64,000 nucleotides of DNA from Calliopum simillimum (taxonomy: Eukaryota > Arthropoda > Insecta > Diptera > Lauxaniidae): assembly GCA_951812925.1 (NCBI GenBank), contig OX638371.1:45792101-45856100 (forward strand), written 5' to 3'. A program made the translations under genes and the position numbers. Below, piece after piece: positions 30,780-41,631 of this stretch (its first letter is position 1; every line of letters starts with the position of its first letter). The notes below the pieces were generated by a model. That model saw only the letters and a list, made by a program, of their open reading frames with translations. It was not told the DNA's origin and ran no database searches.

Positions 30780-31812
30780 ACATATTTATGATTCAGTCCC
30801 TGAAGAATCGATCAATGATGGCACTGATCAACAAAATTTACTTAGAAATACTCCATCTAACCATTTCACTCTTGATGATAGTTCTAACATTAAGTATTAT
30901 TTTTTTCGTTACTACACTTATATCAAAATTATAATATCACTAATTGTTTTTATTATAATATTTTTAATAATCATATTGTGCTTAATATCTTCTAATCATA
31001 AATATATTTCTAACTGCCATACCTAAATTGGAGCGTCAGGCGTTGCGTTATTTAACGTTACACAAAAGCGTCAAGCGCCATACCGAAATAAAGAGCGTTT
31101 CGTTGAAGTCATTTGTTTGTCAAATTCATATTGTTGTTTCTTTTTTTACTTTTCTGCAGCTAACTTCACTCCATAACGCTTTGTCAAAATTGGAAATTCG
31201 AATAGCTGGGCGTTGGTAATTGCGGTATGTGCCATACAAATTGTATGTACATGAGAAATTTTTCACAATAAAATAACGCTGACGCTCCAATTTAGGTATG
31301 GCAGTAACTTTTTAAATGATTTGGATAATCAAAGTAATGATGATTGTGGCATGTGTAAAACTCATGGAAAACCTTACTCAGCCGTTGTTGATGTATGTGT
31401 ATATTTTTGTCCTTATGAGGTTGGTATGACAATGAATGAAAGATTGTTTTTAAATAAACAACCTTGTTCAATTCATGGATTTTGGTAAAAAACTTTATAT
31501 CCATCTCAAACTCCAATTTCATATGATGAATTTTTACAAAAATTTAAGTCAACAAAAATTTTTTATGATACCACAACTGAAAGTAATATTATAGGGTGTG
31601 GTCAATATAGAGAATACGGTAAGCACGGTGCAAAAAGTGGTTATACTTATACGCAATGGTTTAATAATATAGAAAAATGTGGACTAGCATATAATCCACA
31701 TCAATGCCATTTTAATGGTACCCACAATATAATTTTAACATCCTAAACTCACAATATAGGTGAAATTGGTTGTAAGGTTAATATGCCTTACTATTTGCCA
31801 TGTAGATTTTAA
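30772..31812 (+). pseudogene. Unrecognised ORF c: N-terminal membrane anchor, Cys-rich ectodomain
   Basis: ATG at 30772. About 40 acidic/polar residues, then a strongly hydrophobic anchor (about 30919-30985). The frame is interrupted by a Harbinger-like MITE at 31013-31305 and continues in phase beyond it. There it holds a Cys-rich domain with GMCKTHGKPYSAVVDVC, then CSIHGF, and further GCGQYREY, KCGLAY and CHFNGTH blocks. Stops at 31486-31488 and 31744-31746 show decay. The layout is that of a type II membrane protein with a disulphide-rich exterior. It differs from the gypsy env proteins in this window. Possibly an endogenised insect DNA-virus envelope gene; family not identified. Confidence 0.45.
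31013..31305. mobile_element. Harbinger-like MITE, copy 2
   Basis: CTGCCATACCTAAATTGGAG ends with TAA on both sides (31010-31012 and 31306-31308). About 293 bp, an internally deleted version of the 613-bp copy at 6512-7124; the shared parts are nearly identical. It is inserted in phase-preserving position inside unrecognised ORF c. Confidence 0.8.
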
Positions 31813-31849
31813 TCTTTGTTTATCCTACATTAAAACATATATCTTATTC

Positions 31850-33058
31850 AATATACTTTAACATAACAAATTTTTCTATACAAAATGAAAAACCCTTTCT
31901 TGTTAATTCAGTAGCAGGAAGCATAGAAATGTCTTCCCACACCTTTTTAGATATTTTTGGACCACAGAACATAAAATTCTTTATTCTATCAGGACTAAAG
32001 TCATTCCAAGGAATTATTGGTAATGACACTTTGAAAGGACACAAACAGAAATTTTATGACAGTTCTACCCAATTTGGTTATTCCACTAAAACAATATGTT
32101 GCACAGGATGTGAACAATATTAATTTACGTACCTCACACCTTACGAAACAGCCAAAGGACAAAATGACAATGCTGATTAAAAACTGTCCACATTTATTGT
32201 CCGATCCAAACGAAAAACTGACATATTCAACCTCTGTTAGGGGGGAAATACGAACAACTAATGACATCCCAATTTATCCTAAAACTTACCCATATCCCAT
32301 GGCATTAAAGGAAGAAGTCGAAAAACAAGTAGAGCTGTTGTCTGATGGCATAATAAGACCATAAAGATCTCCCTACAACGCTTCTTTTTGGATTGTCCCT
32401 AAAAAAATGGACTCCTCAGGTGAAAAAAAGTATCGAATGGTAATTGATTACCGAAAATAAATGCTGTCACGATTCCGGATAGATATCCAATTCCTGAAAT
32501 TTAAGGAGTTCTCGCCAATGGAAGTGCAGCTTGACAAATGTGAATTTTTTAAGCAAAACATAGAATTTTTGGGATACGTCGTAGGGATGTATTAAAACGA
32601 ATCCTGCTAAAGTAAAAACAATAGCAGACATGTCGATACCGAAAACATTAAAAGAACTTCGCTCTTTTCACGGTATGTCAGGGTATTACAGATGGATGGA
32701 CGTGTGTCCAAATTTACTTCGCAAACTAAGCCATAATACTTAATGAGGATGCTATTGATTCATATAATAAGATTAAAAATTCACTTACTTCTAAAGAATT
32801 CTTTCACATCCAAATTTCGAAAGAGAGTTTGAAATGACTACTGACGCGTCGAACTATGCTAAAGGCGCGGTGTTTTCACAAAACGATAGACCGATAACCT
32901 TTATTTCAAGATCTTTGTCAAAAACGGAAGAACACTACGCAGCCAACAAAAAAGAGATGTTGGCTATAATGTGGTTCCTAAACTCTATAAGAAATTATCT
33001 TTATGGTGCTAGAAAAATAAAAATATTTACGGATCATCAGCCACTCACCTACACTTAG
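31850..33058 (+). pseudogene. pol: Gypsy B pol: protease end, RT (core deleted), RNase H
   Basis: GLKSFQGIIGNDTLKG (about 31996-32043) is the end of the protease domain. Pol then continues through YPKTYPYPMALKEEVEKQVE to [10 protein letters not shown] at about 32456. The RT active-site region is deleted: the frame jumps from RYPIPE to QLDKCEFFKQNIEFLGYVV near 32530. RNase H is recognisable at 32834-33058 (MTTDASNYAKGAVF, then DHQPLTYT). Integrase and env are absent; the element stops at about 33058. Several stops and frameshifts. Confidence 0.75.
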
Positions 33059-33184
33059 GGAAAAATGCGGTTGTGAAATCAACTGATTTACTGTCGATTC
33101 ACTGTAACCATTAATTTGGTAAGTTCACAGTAAATACGACAACGTGACGTACATGGTTAGGTCTTGTTCTTCTTTTCATATGCA
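33059..33184. other. Short spacer between elements B and C
   Basis: No gene or repeat recognised. Confidence 0.3.
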
Positions 33185-33541
33185 TGTTAACACACTGTAT
33201 TAACAGCAACAACAACAATAAAAACTTCAACCGCAGTTCATCCGCAAATATGTTAACACACTGTTTTAACAGCAACAACAATAAAAACTGTTATCGCAGC
33301 TCATCCGCAAATGTAAACAACTGCAGCTGGTTTATTTATATGAGAATATTGTTACTAAGATAATTTTGTGAGAATATTTTTATTTAATTTTAATTCCTAG
33401 AATTAAGTCTATGTTTAAAGAATAGGATTAGGGAACTTTAAAAGAATTTGAAGAATAAAAAATCAGTCTTAAATTGACAAACAAAACAACAAGTCGTACA
33501 ATTAGTTTCGTTCAATAGTGGTAAAATACAATTTAACTAAC
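33185..33541 (+). repeat. 5' LTR of gypsy element C
   Basis: Starts TGTTAACACACTG and ends just before TGGCGCC at 33542. The first part is a tandem duplication of about 65-68 bp (TGTTAACACACTGT, AACAGCAACAACAA, TCATCCGCAA in each unit), also present in the 3' LTR. About 357 bp. Confidence 0.75.
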
Positions 33542-33559
33542 TGGCGCCAAACTACTCAT
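33542..33559 (+). promoter_or_regulatory. Primer-binding site of gypsy C
   Basis: TGGCGCCAAACTACTC directly follows the LTR; a tRNA-Lys-like TGGCGCC start as in the other gypsy elements here. Confidence 0.55.
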
Positions 33560-33939
33560 CAATCCTCATAGTAAGGACAAGAGAAGAGAACCCAACGACT
33601 CATCAATTCTCATAATAAGGACAAGAGAATAAGGAGAAAACTCAGCCGAAGGAAATAAGGATGCAGCGGCTTTTTTTTACCGCGTAAGGTTTAAACTAAT
33701 TTTTTTTTTTTCATTAGTTTATAAGCTCATGTGACAAAATATAATAAGTGATTGTAAAGTGAAAATTGATTGTTGCGACTGGTAAATTTTCTATTTTAAT
33801 AATCAATTTGAATACAGTTTGCTTTGTTTGGAAATTAGTTAAACTTCTGCGATAAGTTTCGTGTTGTTCTTACATTAAAAGAAGAAGAGGGAATCTGTTT
33901 AAAATAAAATAGTGTTTTTTTATTTTTATTTGCTCAAAA

Positions 33940-34945
33940 ATGAACGAAAACCAAATAAGAGAAATATTTGACGAGATCGCAAGTAGGGTGTCTGCATCGA
34001 TTCAGTCTAACATAAACCAATTAGTGGAAAGACTGAACCAATTAGAAATTCCAAGACAAGTCAGGAAATACCAACCAGTATCTATTGACCCAAACGTTCT
34101 TTGTGAGGAGTCATTAGACATTGTGAAATCACTCCCGGAATTCAATGGGGATGAGGCGCGTTACGTTTCATGGCGACAGGCAGCAGTTTCCGCCTATAAA
34201 TTATTCGAGCCACATAACGGTAGTTCAAAACACTACCAGGCAGTGGCCATAATAAGAAATAAGATAACGGGTCGTGCTGATGCTACGTTAGCATCATTTA
34301 ACACCGTCCTGAATTTTAAGCCATTTTGGCTAGGCTAGATTTCTCCTTTGCGGATAAACGTCCGATTTAATTAGTGGAGCAGGAACTCTCAACCCTAAGG
34401 CAGGGAAATTTAAGTATTACCAAGTTTTATGAGGAAGTTGAAAAGAAACTAACACTGATCATTAGCAAAGTTATAATGACGAATGAGTTAAATGGAAATC
34501 TCATAAATTCGCTTACGGAAAAATACAGAGCTGATGCACTTAGAGTGGGTTAAATAAACCATTATGCGACATAATATTCTCTGCGAAGCCGAATAATCTA
34601 CCAAGTGCACTGGCGTTGGCACGGGAACTTTCGTCGAATAGTGCCAGATATGCATTCGCAAACTCTTTTTATAATACGCACATTCGGTATAACCACGCTC
34701 CCGTTCAGAACAATAATGCGAATTCAAACAGGAACCTAGAACCTATACCCATGGAGGTGGATCAAAGCACTTTTAGATATGCCCCAACTAGTTTGCTTTT
34801 GCAAACACAAGCCCAAGATTTAGAAGCCTATACTATAATCAAAATAGACCTAATTTCCAAAATAACGAAAGAAGACAAAGTGCACATGTCCCTGGTAGAC
34901 AACAACAAAAAAATTATATCAATGCTGATGAAAGCAATTTTTTAG
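33940..34945 (+). pseudogene. gag: Gag of gypsy element C
   Basis: ATG at 33940, coiled-coil-like start (MNENQIREIFDEIASRVSAS), then VKSLPEFNGDEARYVSWRQA, the conserved capsid block, to a stop at 34336-34338. The frame continues with damage through LTLIISKVIMTNELNGNLI (about 34450) and the ARELSSNSARYAF block at 34619, and ends in an Asn-rich tail at 34945. The paralogous gags at 26419 and 12999 share the same core. Confidence 0.75.
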
Positions 34946-34989
34946 ACGCGAATCGCAGCTACCATATGCAGAAAAGTATTTAAGTGGTA

Positions 34990-35217
34990 AGCTGCCTTCG
35001 TTCCTTTTGGATACAGGGACATCCAAGAATTATATTAAGAATTTAGAATTTTTGAAAGGAAATAAAAACTTAGATGACCCATTTACATTGAAAACAGTGA
35101 ATAGTAAATTGATCATAGATCAAAAGTGTGTTGTTAAAGTATTTTGTGATTTTTATATTTTGCCCAATTTAAAGTCCTTCGATGGCATAATAGGGTACGA
35201 TTTTGTTCGGTAGGTAG
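34990..35217 (+). pseudogene. pro: Protease of gypsy element C
   Basis: FLLDTGTSKNYIKNLEFLKG has the active site (DTGT), and SFDGIIGYDFVR is the conserved C-terminal motif. A stop (TAG) near 35211-35213 separates it from RT. Confidence 0.75.
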
Positions 35218-35840
35218 ATGGTGTTATTGATTCCAAAAGTGAAGTTTTTGTTTATAATAGTGGAATAGAACCGCTTAAATTTAGAACGTGTGCAGAAATA
35301 AATCAATTGGAGTTACCAAGTTGCCTTCCTTCATATGTAAAGGATCGTTTTTATAGAATTGTAGCAGAGATTAAAGATGTTTTTGCGGATGCAAATGTTA
35401 AGTTGTCATACAATACAAATATTGTAGGAACTATAAATACTACAACAGATGACCCACTTTACCAGTAAAACTTACCCGTATCCAATGGCGGTTAACGAGT
35501 TTGTTAATAAGGAAATTCAAAGTTTATTAGAAATTGGAATAATACAACCCTCTAGATCACCCTATAATAATCCGGTGTGGGTAGTAGATAAGAAAGGTCT
35601 TGAAGAAAATGGACAAAAAAAAAAAGATTAGTGATCGACTTTCGAAAGTTGAACAATGTAACCGTGAATGACAAGTACCCAATACCTGACACGTCTGTTA
35701 TATTGTCCAATTTGGGTAATGCAAAATACTTTTCAACCTTGGACCTCAAGGCAGGATTCCATCAAATATTATTGCATGAAAAAGATAGAGAAAAGACAGC
35801 GTCTGATTGCATTTTTGATGTAGCTCGGCATTTGATATAG
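35218..35840 (+). pseudogene. pol: Reverse transcriptase N-terminal part of gypsy C
   Basis: KTYPYPMAVNEFVNKEIQSL at about 35467, RSPYNNPVWVVDKKG, VIDFRKLNNVTVNDKYPIPD at about 35633, and YFSTLDLKAGFHQILLHEKD with the first RT Asp. The frame shifts near 35620-35631. It breaks off at about 35835, where an antisense RTE fragment begins, so the YXDD motif, RNase H and connection are missing. Confidence 0.75.
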
Positions 35841-36411
35841 TGCGAGGCCACTAAACTTTTAGTATACGCCTTAAGCATTTGTTGACGAATACTTGCAGCT
35901 TGTTCGTTAGTTGTTCAGTAACAAGCCACGTTTCGCACCCATATAACAAAACCGATTTCACATTCGAATCAAAAATGCGCACTCTCGTTTTGGTGGATGT
36001 AACGGATGAAGACCATATTTTGTTCAGTTGAGCAAACGCGCCTTTTGCTTTTGCTATTCTTGAGTTGATATCCTCTTTTGCTCCACCATCCATGAAGATA
36101 ATGCTGCCTAAATACGTGAAGCTATCGAAGTTTCCGATGTCATCACTGCCAGCTCTAAACATGATGTCATTGCTTGCGTTTAGCTTCATGCTTTTAGTCT
36201 TGGATACGTTGATTTTTGTGATTCCAAGACAAGGTCTTCAATTTTGCTTTGCATATCTGAATGTTTGGACGATAAAAGGCAGATGTCGTCAGCGTAGTCG
36301 AGATCTTTTAGATGTTCGGTAAAGTTCCATTAGATACCCCTTTTGGCCTTATAAAGAGCTTTATCTAGGGTATCGTCAAGAACGATAAGGAAGAGAGATG
36401 GTGATAGTAAA
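35834..36411 (-). pseudogene. RTE-clade non-LTR retrotransposon RT fragment (antisense)
   Basis: On the minus strand, LSPSLFLIVLDDTLDKALYK, then HLKDLDYADDICLLSS with the RT catalytic YADD (around 36300), then SFTYLGSIIFMDGGAKEDIN and SVLLYGCETWLVTEQLTNKL followed by the CLRRILKV block. These are typical of the end of RTE-type reverse transcriptases. Stops are present upstream. Truncated at both ends; the only clearly antisense coding relic in the window. Confidence 0.75.
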
Positions 36412-36528
36412 TACACCTGCCGTTTTTATTTGTAGAGAACGTTATTCTCCATAAAAAAATTCCTTTGAGTTTTATTGTGCGACTCACTGTTCATGAGTTA
36501 TCGCAATTTAAAAATATCCACAATTGTA
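36412..36528. other. Repeat relic between RTE fragment and pogo element
   Basis: TTATTTGTAGAGAACGTTAT and TTCTCCATAAAAAAATTCC resemble stretches at 1-95 and 29240-29310. Family unnamed. Confidence 0.35.
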
Positions 36529-36530
36529 TA

Positions 36531-38734
36531 CAGTGGAATCTCAGTAATTAGAACTCTAACAAATTCGAACCGTCCAGAAATTAGAACCGGTCATTTTAAT
36601 GTATTGGTTACTCTGAAATTAGAACCTGTGGTTCTAGTTTCTGGAATTCCCTTTTTTTGTGTTTATGTACATCACAAATAATTTATTGTTTTGCTCATTG
36701 AATTACAAATAAAATGGGGAATCACCGAGTTATTCGTAGTGTGTACAATTCGTTCATATGCATGTGCAATTTTATACGCTTTTACTTTGTTGGGTCAGTT
36801 GTTAGGTTAAAGTTAAGTTGAAAGTTGTTCATTCGAGTGGAAGTTTTTTTAAAAAAATGCCAAATAAACGTAAAAAAACACTTTATTTTTGGATACTAAA
36901 GTTAAAATCCTAAAACGACTAAATGAAGGCCTGAATGGAAACCGCCTAGCACAAGACTTTAATGTGGCAAAATCTGCCATCAGCTATATAAAGTCAAAAA
37001 AACAAGAAATAATGGATGCTGCTGCCAGCACCTATTGCCAAGGAAAAAAAAAAAACTTTACACAGTGCGGAATATCCGGATATGGAAAATCGTCTCTTTG
37101 AGTGGTTTTTAAATCAACGTGAAAAGAAAAACACACTGACAGGACCCTTATTAAAAGCGAAAGCCAAGTCATTTTTTAGTGAAGCTTACCCCGAAAAAGA
37201 CGAAAATGCGTTTAATGCAAGTGATGGCTGGTTTTCAAAATTTAAGAAGCGACATGGAATACGGTTTCTTAAAATTGGTGGTGAAATATTTACTTTCTTG
37301 TAATGTTGGTGAAGTCACCCCATTTCTACACAGGTTTCGTGCAAAAGTTGCGGAGATGGGGTTAATGCCAACACAAATCTATAATGCGAATGAAAGTGGA
37401 TTATTTTTTCGTTGCCTACCAAATAAAACATTTGTCGCTGCATGCGAAAAAAGAGCCCAAGGATTTAAAATTCACAAAGAACGTGTTTCTATTTTACTAG
37501 GCGCAAATTCTGATGGCTCACACAAATTAAAGCCATTGTCTTTTGGAAAAGCTAAAAAACCAAGGTGTTTCAAAGGATTCGATAACCCACTTCATTATGA
37601 CTTTTCAAAAAATGCTTGGATGACTTCTCAGATCTTTCATAATTGGTTTCACAAGATATTTTTAAAAGAAGTATTTTCACCCAAGGCATATTTTTAGTTC
37701 CATTTTTTTATAAAGTTTCTTGTTTTACAGGTCATCCGATTTTCTGAAGAAAATAATTTACCCCCAAAAGCTCTTCTGCTTGTTGATAACTGTTCCGCTC
37801 ATGCACCAATTCAGAAACTTCAAAGTGAGGACGGAAATATAATTGCATATTTCTTGCCACCAAATGTAACAGCAGCTGTGCAGCCAATGGATCAAAATCC
37901 TATTAAAATGACAAAGCTTATTTACAGAAGTAACTTGCTGACTCATTTAATTGGTGAAGGTGGTGATATCGATAAACTTTTAAAACGAATTTCAGTCCGA
38001 GATGCATTAATATGGCTAAAACAAGCTTGGGATGAGGTACCACAAACAGTGTTGAAAAATTCTTGGTCCAAATTACCAAATTGGGACTCAGGTCACTAAG
38101 ACAGCGATGATGATTTGCCACTTGCACAATTAGCTCTACAAAATCCGGATTGCAATGAAGTTCTTCAAATAAATCTAGATCTTTTGACTCAAATTATGCC
38201 AAATAATTCCATAGATGTTAATGAAATCGAAGAATGGAAAGAAGATGTTTTTAATGATGGATCTGATGCAGAAGATAGCGATAAAGGGGCTTTAGATAGC
38301 AGTGACACCGATATTATTGATATAACACCTGTTATTCCTCATTCCAAAGCTCTTGAAAGCGTCAATAATGTTATTGACTGGTGCAAAAACAGTGATATAT
38401 TTTCCAGTAAACACATGTCCAATCTTTTGGACATTCGTAAAGATATCGTTGTATCCAATTCAAATAAATTCAAAAAACAAACAAGTATTACTAACTTTAT
38501 GTTAAAAAAAAATTAAGCAATAATGAAAAAAAACTTTAAAAAGTTATTCTATGAATTTAATGTGCTTAATTAATTAAATGTTAATAAATAAGGATTGTTT
38601 TATGTTAAAATAACCTTACGTAACTAGTTTAATTATTAAATATTTCATTAAAAAAAAATGTTCAGGAATTAGAACATTTCGGAAATTAGAATAGCCAAAG
38701 GAACAAAGTGGTTCTAATTACTGAGATTCCACTG
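36531..38734 (+). mobile_element. Pogo/Tigger-type transposon, complete ends
   Basis: Terminal inverted repeats CAGTGGAATCTCAGTAATTA and its complement TAATTACTGAGATTCCACTG, flanked by TA at 36529-36530 and 38735-38736. 2204 bp. Carries one transposase gene with several lesions. It sits inside gypsy C pol, next to the RTE fragment. Confidence 0.9.
36857..38516 (+). pseudogene. Pogo/jerky-type transposase
   Basis: A likely start ATG at 36857 (MPNKRKK) is followed after a frameshift by the N-terminal HTH (KVKILKRLNEGLNGNRLAQD). Next come the CENP-B-type second HTH (LFEWFLNQREKKNTLTGPLL, WFSKFKKRHGI) and the DDE domain. In the DDE domain the first motif reads IYNANESGLFF, where family members have Asp in place of the Asn. 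The second motif LLLVDNCSAH and third QPMDQNPIK keep Asp. The acidic C-terminal tail (38115-38516) is intact. Frameshifts near 36888, 37030-37060, 37290 and 37690, plus a TAA at 38097-38099. Would bind and move its own TIRs if intact; now inactive. Confidence 0.85.
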
Positions 38735-38783
38735 TATACGCGTCAAAAGAAACACGGCTAGTATCAAGAAAAGGTCAAAAATT

Positions 38784-39891
38784 ATGTTCCAAAGGTACAT
38801 TCGACATGAAATAGATTTTGTGGACGAGCAAAGCCTTATTCGATTGTTGAAGGAAGTCATTAATCCGAATGTGGTAAATGCAGTCTACTGTGAGGATGAA
38901 TATTTTGGACAAGTACAACGAGTACTATTAGAACATTTTTCGGGAGTCAGATTTGTGAAGACTCGAAAGGTAGCCACTGACGTGATAAACAAAGACGATC
39001 AGGAGGAAATTCTGATCAACGAACATAATAGGGCACACAGAAATGCAAAGGAAAACTACAAACAGATAAGGTGACTATTTCTTTCCAAATATACAGAAAA
39101 GATTAACAGAACTTATTAAAACATGCAAGACATGTTTAACTTGTAAATACAATAGAAAACCTCAAAACAATAAAATTGAAGAAACTCCGATCCCAACGTG
39201 TCCAGTTCAGACGCTACACATTGACATGTATATAACGGGTAAAAATTCGTTTTTAATATGCATTGACAAGTTCTCAAAATTCGCAATAGTTAAAAAGTTA
39301 GAAACACAAACAATCCCAGATATTAAATTGGGCCTAATTGAAATGCTTAACATTTTCCCCACAGCCGAGGTCATTAAATGCGATAATGAGCCGTCACTTA
39401 AATCAGAAACAATTAAAACTTACTTTGAAAATAAGCATAATATAAAATTTTATGCGGTCCCACCCTATCATAGTAGGTCTAACGGGCAGATAGAACGTTT
39501 TCAAAGTACACTTTCAGAAATTGGTAGATGCATTAGGAATCAACAAAATGCAGGCGATGTTGCCGAAACGATTTTGCAAGCAACAATCAAATATAATAGT
39601 TCAGTTCATTCGGTGACAAATTGTAAACCAATAGACATAATATATGGAAACAGGCCTTCTAACGAAACCATTGAGGAAAGGTTGAGAGTGAAGCAGGCAA
39701 CCGACCTAAGGTACCATAATAGAAATACAAAAAATAAAATCTACAATCCAGGAGACATTGTTTACGTCAAAGTAAATAAAAGGTTAGGGAACAAGTTATC
39801 GGATATTTATGTAGAAAGAATAGTTCAGCAAGATTTAGGAACTACTATTAAGGCAAATGGAAAAATTATTCACAAGGATAACATTCGATAA
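38784..39891 (+). pseudogene. int: Integrase of gypsy element C
   Basis: 38784-39074 holds the region before the zinc finger (VINPNVVNAVYCEDEYFGQV) and the HHCC His (EHNRAHRNAKENY). After a stop near 39072, the Cys pair CKTCLTC lies near 39125-39150. 39226-39891 is open for 221 codons with FLICIDKFSKFAIV, IKCDNEPSL (second Asp) and SNGQIERFQS (Glu). The first Asp lies in TLHIDMYITG just upstream. The C-terminal part has NPGDIVYVKVNKRL. The catalytic triad is visible in this copy. Confidence 0.82.
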
Positions 39892-39929
39892 TTACAGGTT
39901 ATTTCTGACACTTGGATCTGGAAAAATCA

Positions 39930-41248
39930 TTAACTACTCTAGCTCTTTTTATATATCGATAGAAGATGGGGAAACAATACCGGCTACCTTATTCACTAAA
40001 CAGAAATATCCAAATTTGCTAAAATAGCTCATGAGTTTCGCAAAATTAGTGAAGGTATTCAATTTCCTGGAATGAGAAGGGCAATAAATTTGGGCTCTTA
40101 ACAGATAGTAAAAATGGTAAATATACACCACAGGAACGCACGCAGCATAAATATGTTAGGTTCGGCTCTGAAATTTATCGCAGGTACACCAGATTTTTAT
40201 GATTTTAACGAGGTCAAAGTAAAAACTGAAGCACTAATAGAATCTAACAATGAACAGTTGCTAATAAATGCAAACATTATCAATAAAATTAGTCAATTGA
40301 CAAAAAGAATTAATGAGCTTAAACCTCATTATATTCAAAATCTACCAGTGGCAAATGAAGAAGATATTTTTTAACTTGTTTCGCAAAGAAATAGAATAGT
40401 TATTTTGGAACTAGAAAATATATTTACTCTGTAATCTTGGCAAAATTGAATGTTGTAAATCCGCTCTTACTAACGGATAATGAAGTGTTGAAAATTAATA
40501 AAAATGTTGCGAAAAAAATTAATGTAGCAAATATACTAAGTAATTCTAGATTTAAAGTATTACAGAATAGTGATACAATAAATTTTATAATACAATACCC
40601 TATTATTAAAGAATTTTATAAAAAATTTGTTATAAAACCTGTAATTCATGAAAATAAAAGTTCTGCATTTAGAATCCGAAATAGTTGGAAAGCATAACAA
40701 TAAATACATATTGTTAAAAGATTGTGGTAAAGAAACAAGAAAGATAATAAAGAAAGCTGGCTTGATAAATCTACTTAACCAAAATAAGGCGAACTGTAAT
40801 ACTAGTTACGCCAAAAGTTACAAGAAAATTGACAATGTTAAGAATGGCATAGTAATATTAAATAATGATAAGTTTATAGTAAAGGAAGAAAAAAATGAGG
40901 CAATTATATTAAATGGAACATATGTGGTAATATTTGAAAATCAGCTGATTGTAAATGAAACAATCTTAGCGAACAAGGAACATGAAGCTTATAGTAACAT
41001 TGAACACCCCGGTACTTATACAAAATCCTTATATCATCCAACACATCGAAGAACTCACCTTAGAAAATATCGAGGAAATAGATGTAAAAAATATTAAAAG
41101 AATAGCTTCAATAAAACAAGAGGTGGAGGTAAACCATAGCAAGACAACGATGATTCTCTGGTCCGCAGTCGGAACTTTAACCACAATAATAATTATCCTC
41201 AAATTTTGTAACAAAAAAACAATTCAAGTAACAAGTATCAGTGGGTAA
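39930..41248 (+). pseudogene. env: Env of gypsy element C
   Basis: Errantivirus-type envelope relic. SINMLGSALKFIAGTPDFYD (40147) matches the segment after the predicted cleavage region, where the env at 58510 has WIGPAWKWIAGSPD. It is followed by a heptad-like helix (EALIESNNEQLLINANIINK). FIIQYPIIKEFY at about 40586 and NGTYVVIFENQLIVNETI at 40913 follow. The C-terminal helix ENIEEIDVKNIKRIASIKQE and a membrane anchor (about 41150-41210) end at 41248. Frames shift near 40372, 40640 and 41060. Position between integrase and the polypurine tract is as expected. Confidence 0.72.
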
Positions 41249-41260
41249 TCGTGGACATCT

Positions 41261-41272
41261 AAGAGGGGGAGA
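41261..41272 (+). promoter_or_regulatory. Polypurine tract of gypsy C
   Basis: AAGAGGGGGAGA directly precedes the 3' LTR start TGTTAACA; the normal plus-strand primer site. Confidence 0.8.
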
Positions 41273-41476
41273 TGTTAACAAACTGTATTAACAGCAACAA
41301 CAACAATAAAAACTGCAACCGCAGTTCATCCGCAAATATGTTAACACACTGTTTTAACAGCAACAACAACAATAAAAACTGCAACCGCAGCTCATCCGCA
41401 AATATAGACAACTGCAGCTGGTTTATTTATATGAGAATATTGTTACTAAGATAATTTTGTGAGAATATTTTTATTT
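41273..41476 (+). repeat. 3' LTR of gypsy C, truncated
   Basis: Matches the first 200 bp of the 5' LTR (33185 on), including the tandem 65-68-bp duplication, then ends abruptly at TTTTTATTT, where unrelated sequence begins. The 3' part of the LTR and the target duplication are lost. Confidence 0.8.
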
Positions 41477-41631
41477 GACGTGCTGTGCGATCCCCTGTTT
41501 TAAATTCGTTGCTATTTTATGTTTTATTTAATGTTCAATGTTTGTGTTTTTTGTTTGCTTAAAAATAAATCATTTTACCGTGTCGCGCGGCCTAATAAAA
41601 ATAAAAATCAAAATAACACACAGAAAAATAA

